Assembly: GCF_004336745.1 (NCBI RefSeq)
Contig: NZ_SJXD01000011.1
Location: 1,287,183 to 1,351,182 of the forward strand
Source of the DNA: Roseococcus sp. SYP-B2431
GTDB taxonomy: Bacteria > Pseudomonadota > Alphaproteobacteria > Acetobacterales > Acetobacteraceae
Length of the DNA stretch: 64,000 bases
Direction of reading: 5' to 3'
Both the position numbers and the translations under genes were made by a program. Shown in pieces: positions 61,095 through 64,000 of the stretch. The notes beneath the pieces are model-generated. The model ran no database searches. It saw only the letters and a program-made list of their open reading frames with translations, and was not told where the DNA came from. Each line of letters begins with the position of its first letter. Within the stretch, counting starts at the first letter, position 1.

Positions 61095-61894
61095 TGAATC
61101 GGACGCTACTAATCGGAAATTCGCACGTTGTTTGTATTAAGGAGGCGCTAGATCGATCGGTTAACCCGGAGCTAGGGCCTTCTGAGTTCGTCTACTGCCC
61201 CGGCGTCGACCTGGGCGAGATGGAAGTGCTCGATGGGCGGCTTACCGCCCGAAATAGGCCAGCATTGATGCAGCGACTCCAAAAAGTCGGATCGCCTACA
61301 GAAGTTGATTTGGATGGCTATGATCGTTTCGTTGTGATCGGTCTAGAACTATCCTTGGGCGTTTGCGCTAGTATATTTAGTAAATATCGCTGTTATCGTC
61401 ACTACATTTCCGATCAGGACTTTGACGCAAACGTCACTCAACTCGTCAGTGATAGTGTGTTCCAGATGGCCTTGAAGGGGCTTATTTCGTCGACCGGTTC
61501 CATTAGGATTGTTGACCGCTTGCGGACAGCCACTTCCAAACCCATTTACATTGTGCCTCAACCCAATCCCCTCGAAAATTTCAAGACGATTAAGCCTGAG
61601 ACGGACAGGCAGCGCCGAGCTTTCAGCAAGTGGCATCCAATGTTTCCCGCCAGCATCACTAATGAGCTGTATCAAGAGTTTTGCTGGGCCGCCACTTCGA
61701 TTGCGAAGTCGCATGGAAGCGTCTTCACCGAGCAACCGGCTGCGACTCTTAACGACAGCTTTACGAAATCTAAGTACGGACGCAATAAACTGGGCGATAT
61801 AAGGCATATGAACGCCGAATTTGGAGCGGTTTGTCTGGTAGATTTAGTTGCTGGTATTGCCAAGATCGAGGGCAACCACTTGTCGAACGCTTGA
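61091..61894 (+). CDS. SGNH-like protein coupled to the GSCFA gene
   Basis: This is a 267-residue protein of uncertain family. The N-terminus TLLIGNSHVVCIKEAL resembles the GNSH/GDSH block of SGNH-type esterases, and DIRHMNAEFG near the end could supply the His (DxxH). No signal peptide. GTG (61091) overlaps the GSCFA stop; an in-frame ATG follows at 61094. The tight coupling suggests the two proteins act on the same glycan. Confidence 0.6.
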   Translation: MMNRTLLIGNSHVVCIKEALDRSVNPELGPSEFVYCPGVDLGEMEVLDGRLTARNRPALMQRLQKVGSPTEVDLDGYDRFVVIGLELSLGVCASIFSKYRCYRHYISDQDFDANVTQLVSDSVFQMALKGLISSTGSIRIVDRLRTATSKPIYIVPQPNPLENFKTIKPETDRQRRAFSKWHPMFPASITNELYQEFCWAATSIAKSHGSVFTEQPAATLNDSFTKSKYGRNKLGDIRHMNAEFGAVCLVDLVAGIAKIEGNHLSNA

Positions 61895-61998
61895 CGTAAG
61901 ATCAACTTCCGCGTAGGTTTTCGGGGTTGAGCGTGGTGGCCGTCGGTCCACTGCTCAATACCATCGGGTTCATCCCTCACACCGACAGAGGCGAGACA

Positions 61999-62466
61999 AT
62001 GACAGATATCCCGAAACCAGCTGCTCACGTGGCACAAGGCGTGCCCATGTCGCACGAAGACGCGTTCCTGGCCCTGACACTGCTGTCCCACACGTTCTCC
62101 GAAGCTGTTCGAAGTTCGGCACTCCTAGAGAAGCACGGGCTGTCGTTAGACATGTTTTCAGCCTTGGTTGCGACCGCGGGTTCTTCTGGATCGGATGCAA
62201 GTCTGGGGAAGCTTGCAAAGCGAGCTTCGGCAGGAGCCGTTGGGAGATCCGCGCGGAAGCAGCTAGTAACGGCCGGGCTCATCGAAAATACCCCGGTGGG
62301 CGCTCCCGAGAGACACGCTCTGACCCCGCAAGGCAAAGCGGTATTGAAGGATTTGCGCGCTGAGAGCGGCCCGCTAGCCAGCAGTATTTCTGAGAGGGGG
62401 CTGCGCGCGATACCCCGTTTGGCGAGCATTGTGCGAGAGCTCACCAAACAAATGCGGGATAACTAA
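61999..62466 (+). CDS. MarR-like winged-helix protein
   Basis: This is a 155-residue protein with a MarR-style layout: N-terminal dimer helices (DAFLALTLLSHTFSEAVRSSALLEKHGLSLDMFSAL), a helix-turn-helix (ASLGKLAKRASAGAVGRSARKQLVTAGLIENT) and a wing (PERHALTPQGKAVLKDL). It may regulate the island genes. GAGGCGAG precedes the ATG; the longer open frame to 61927 is not needed. The gene is followed by a strong terminator. Confidence 0.72.
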   Translation: MTDIPKPAAHVAQGVPMSHEDAFLALTLLSHTFSEAVRSSALLEKHGLSLDMFSALVATAGSSGSDASLGKLAKRASAGAVGRSARKQLVTAGLIENTPVGAPERHALTPQGKAVLKDLRAESGPLASSISERGLRAIPRLASIVRELTKQMRDN

Positions 62467-62482
62467 TCGAGTTGATCGGTTT

Positions 62483-62508
62483 GAGGGGCGGATCACCCGC
62501 CCCTCTTT
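62483..62508 (+). terminator. Intrinsic terminator after the MarR-like gene
   Basis: Perfect 9-bp stem GAGGGGCGG (62483-62491) / CCGCCCCTC (62497-62505) with a 5-base loop and a following TTT. It sits between two convergent genes, 17 bases after the MarR-like stop and just before the FkbM stop. Confidence 0.8.
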
Positions 62509-62511
62509 GTA

Positions 62512-63492
62512 TCACGCTTGCTTTTTTGCTCGTCGTGAGACCGGGACATTCCAGAAACTCTCCGCCATTCTTGCAACGGATCTGGCGCACAAGTGACTCA
62601 CAAGACCCTCTTCAGCCATGCTGGAGGCCCGGAATAGGAGAAGGTCGCAATGAACTCGCCCATTCTTGGCGTAGTCCTGAACCAAACTCTCAAATCCAGC
62701 AATAGCAGTCAGCCCTTGCCGTTGAACGATATAAACGGAAAATGACTTTGCGAGCGTCTGGAAGAAAGCTTGCGCCGCATCAGTTCCAGCTAGAAATTTA
62801 GTATCGAATTCAATAAAAATTGCCGCTGCTCCGGCTTTGTCGATAATCTTTTGAGCCCCTTCGATAACTTTCGGTTCTAATCCCTCGACGTCCACTTTGA
62901 TAACCAAGTTCGTACCGCCAGCGAAATTCGCGTAGAGTTCTTCGTCCAAAGTTGTTGTCGGTACAGAAATTTGTTGAAAATGACCAGCATCGTCGACGTT
63001 ATCGGGAACGACGGCACTGGATTTTCCTGACCAAGCGGTATTAATATAAAATGGAAGGGATTCGCCAGAAGAGTTAGAAACAGCTTTCTGGACCAGTTCG
63101 ACATTTAGGTCTTTATTGTAGCGCATACTCTTGGTAATATATTTTTCTAAATTGGGATTTGCTTCAAATCCAACTATTTTGGTCGGCGTATTCTTTGGAG
63201 CATTAAAAAGACACTCCCCGTAGTTTACGCCAACATCAATGTACAAGGTGGGCTTTAGAATTTCATGGGCGGCATATATAATGGTCTGCATCTTGGAAAA
63301 ATACACTTTTCCATGGCGTAATAACTGCATCCTGGCCCTATTATCAGATGAGTCTATCGCGATTTTTCTAGTTCCTCCCGCGATATAGGCGAATTTCGGC
63401 TTATCCGTCTGATAGTGTTCGAGGATTAACCGATCAGCGTCTAAGTTTTTTTCCGCCTTTCGCTGGCTCGTCTTTTCAACCGTAATGGGCAT
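62512..63492 (-). CDS. FkbM family methyltransferase
   Basis: This is a 326-residue protein. The C-terminal three-quarters is an FkbM domain: LYIDVGVNYGECLFN (motif I), VGFEANPNLEKYI, AVSNSSGESLPFYI, VPTTTLDEELY and LVIKVDVEGLEPKVIEGAQKI. About 90 N-terminal residues precede it. AGGAG lies 8 bases before the ATG at 63492. Low GC and a likely O-methylation role, as for the other FkbM gene. It is the right-most gene of the island. Confidence 0.85.
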   Translation of the reverse strand: MPITVEKTSQRKAEKNLDADRLILEHYQTDKPKFAYIAGGTRKIAIDSSDNRARMQLLRHGKVYFSKMQTIIYAAHEILKPTLYIDVGVNYGECLFNAPKNTPTKIVGFEANPNLEKYITKSMRYNKDLNVELVQKAVSNSSGESLPFYINTAWSGKSSAVVPDNVDDAGHFQQISVPTTTLDEELYANFAGGTNLVIKVDVEGLEPKVIEGAQKIIDKAGAAAIFIEFDTKFLAGTDAAQAFFQTLAKSFSVYIVQRQGLTAIAGFESLVQDYAKNGRVHCDLLLFRASSMAEEGLVSHLCARSVARMAESFWNVPVSRRAKKQA

Positions 63493-63539
63493 CTGTTTAC
63501 TCCTGGCGGGCAGATAAAATTGAGGGTTGCTTCTGCTAG

Positions 63540-64000
63540 CTACACTCGTCCGATCGAATGGTATGTGAAGCCAGCCTCGCGCATGGCGGGCGGATCGTAA
63601 ACATTCCGCAGGTCGAGCAGGATGCGTCCCGACATCGCCGCCGCCAGCTTTTCCGGCGCGACGTTGCGGAACTCGTTCCATTCCGTCAGCAGCACCAGGG
63701 CGTCCGCCCCCGTGGCCGCCTCGATGGCGTTCGACACGTAGGTCACGGCCTCCGGCAGCAGCGGCCTGGCCACCTCCATGCCCTCGGGATCGAAGGCCCG
63801 GACCACCGCGCCCGCCGCCACCAGCTTCGGCACGATCTCCAGCGAAGGTGCGTCGCGCCTGTCGTCCGTCTCAGGCTTGAAGGTCAGGCCCAGGATCCCG
63901 ATCGTCTTGCCCGCCACCGAGCCCCCGCAGGCCTCGATCACCCGGTCCGCCATCGCGACCTTGCGGCTGTCGTTGACCGCGATCGTGGTCTCGACCAGCC
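63540..64000 (-). CDS. UDP-glucose 6-dehydrogenase, C-terminal part (runs off the window)
   Basis: The visible 153 codons are the C-terminal UDP-binding domain of a UDP-glucose dehydrogenase. ETTIAVNDSRKVAMADRVIEA leads into KTIGILGLTFKPETDDRRDAPSLEIVPKL (the GLTFKP.TDD signature), then ADALVLLTEWNEFRNV and ILLDLRNVYDP. It oxidises UDP-glucose to UDP-glucuronate, a polysaccharide precursor. The N-terminal NAD domain is beyond the window edge. It is GC-rich, unlike the adjacent island. Confidence 0.93.
   Translation of the reverse strand, partial: LVETTIAVNDSRKVAMADRVIEACGGSVAGKTIGILGLTFKPETDDRRDAPSLEIVPKLVAAGAVVRAFDPEGMEVARPLLPEAVTYVSNAIEAATGADALVLLTEWNEFRNVAPEKLAAAMSGRILLDLRNVYDPPAMREAGFTYHSIGRV

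Noticed and set aside
1..64000. tRNA or rRNA genes, CRISPR arrays, insertion sequences, integrases
   Set aside because: I looked for TTCRANY-type T-arms, regularly spaced repeats, transposase motifs and terminal inverted repeats and found none.

Overview
The window is high-GC chromosomal DNA from an alphaproteobacterium, most likely an Acetobacteraceae member close to Roseomonas (inference). The basis is the very GC-rich third codon positions, two orphan Bug-type (tripartite tricarboxylate receptor) binding proteins, alphaproteobacterial flagellar genes (fliX, flgI, a rod-binding-only flgJ), a one-cysteine DksA, BamF and a plant-type glutamate-cysteine ligase. I see no tRNA, rRNA, CRISPR array, transposase or integrase. 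GC-rich coding DNA produces very long antisense ORFs here; these were left out.

Layout. 1-2.5 kb: end of an ApbE / flavodoxin-reductase operon. 2.5-12 kb: MFS transporter, YCII-like protein, LpxR-like outer-membrane protein, two orphan peptide-ABC ATPases, Na/Pi symporter, stand-alone Lrp ligand domain, a small lipoprotein flanked by two copies of a structured element, and an amidase. 12-18.7 kb: small unknowns, gamma-glutamyltransferase, csaA, gpt, DoxX, a CNNM/CorC protein, and an SRAP DNA-repair protein. 18.7-22.8 kb: a tightly overlapping five-gene operon (RibD-like reductase, zinc-type dehydrogenase, divergent 6-pyruvoyl-tetrahydropterin synthase, glycosyltransferase, methyltransferase), which looks like a pathway to a modified pterin or similar metabolite. 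22.9-26.7 kb: XRE regulator and a flagellar patch (flgN-like, flgJ, flgI, fliX, dksA). 26.7-31.4 kb: MBL hydrolase, Bug protein, tadA, peptidase C26, pseudouridine synthase. 31.4-36 kb: rsmD, glycosyltransferase, unknown protein, mutL, acetyltransferase. 36-45 kb: pgi, an M16 peptidase pair, a hydroxyacid-dehydrogenase remnant, bamF, lspA, ileS. 45-51.4 kb: ribF, LOG-family protein, MaoC, a ThDP enzyme with an IclR regulator and a divergent Bug protein. 51.5-55.4 kb: small secreted protein, methyltransferase, ubiA, rsmE, gshA.

55.7-63.5 kb is a visibly AT-richer block with mixed orientations: GT8 and GT2 glycosyltransferases, two FkbM methyltransferases, a GSCFA protein with an SGNH-like partner, and a MarR-like regulator. 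It reads as a transferred surface-glycan island. It abuts the 3' end of a GC-rich UDP-glucose 6-dehydrogenase that runs off the right edge.

Translational coupling by ATGA, GTGA, TTGA or TGATG overlaps is very common and was used to choose starts. The observations most worth following up are the pterin-like operon, two separate families of duplicated intergenic elements with compensatory stem changes (9.8/10.3 kb and 31.4/39.1 kb), a mini-ORF created by duplication of the flgI tail, and the glycan island.
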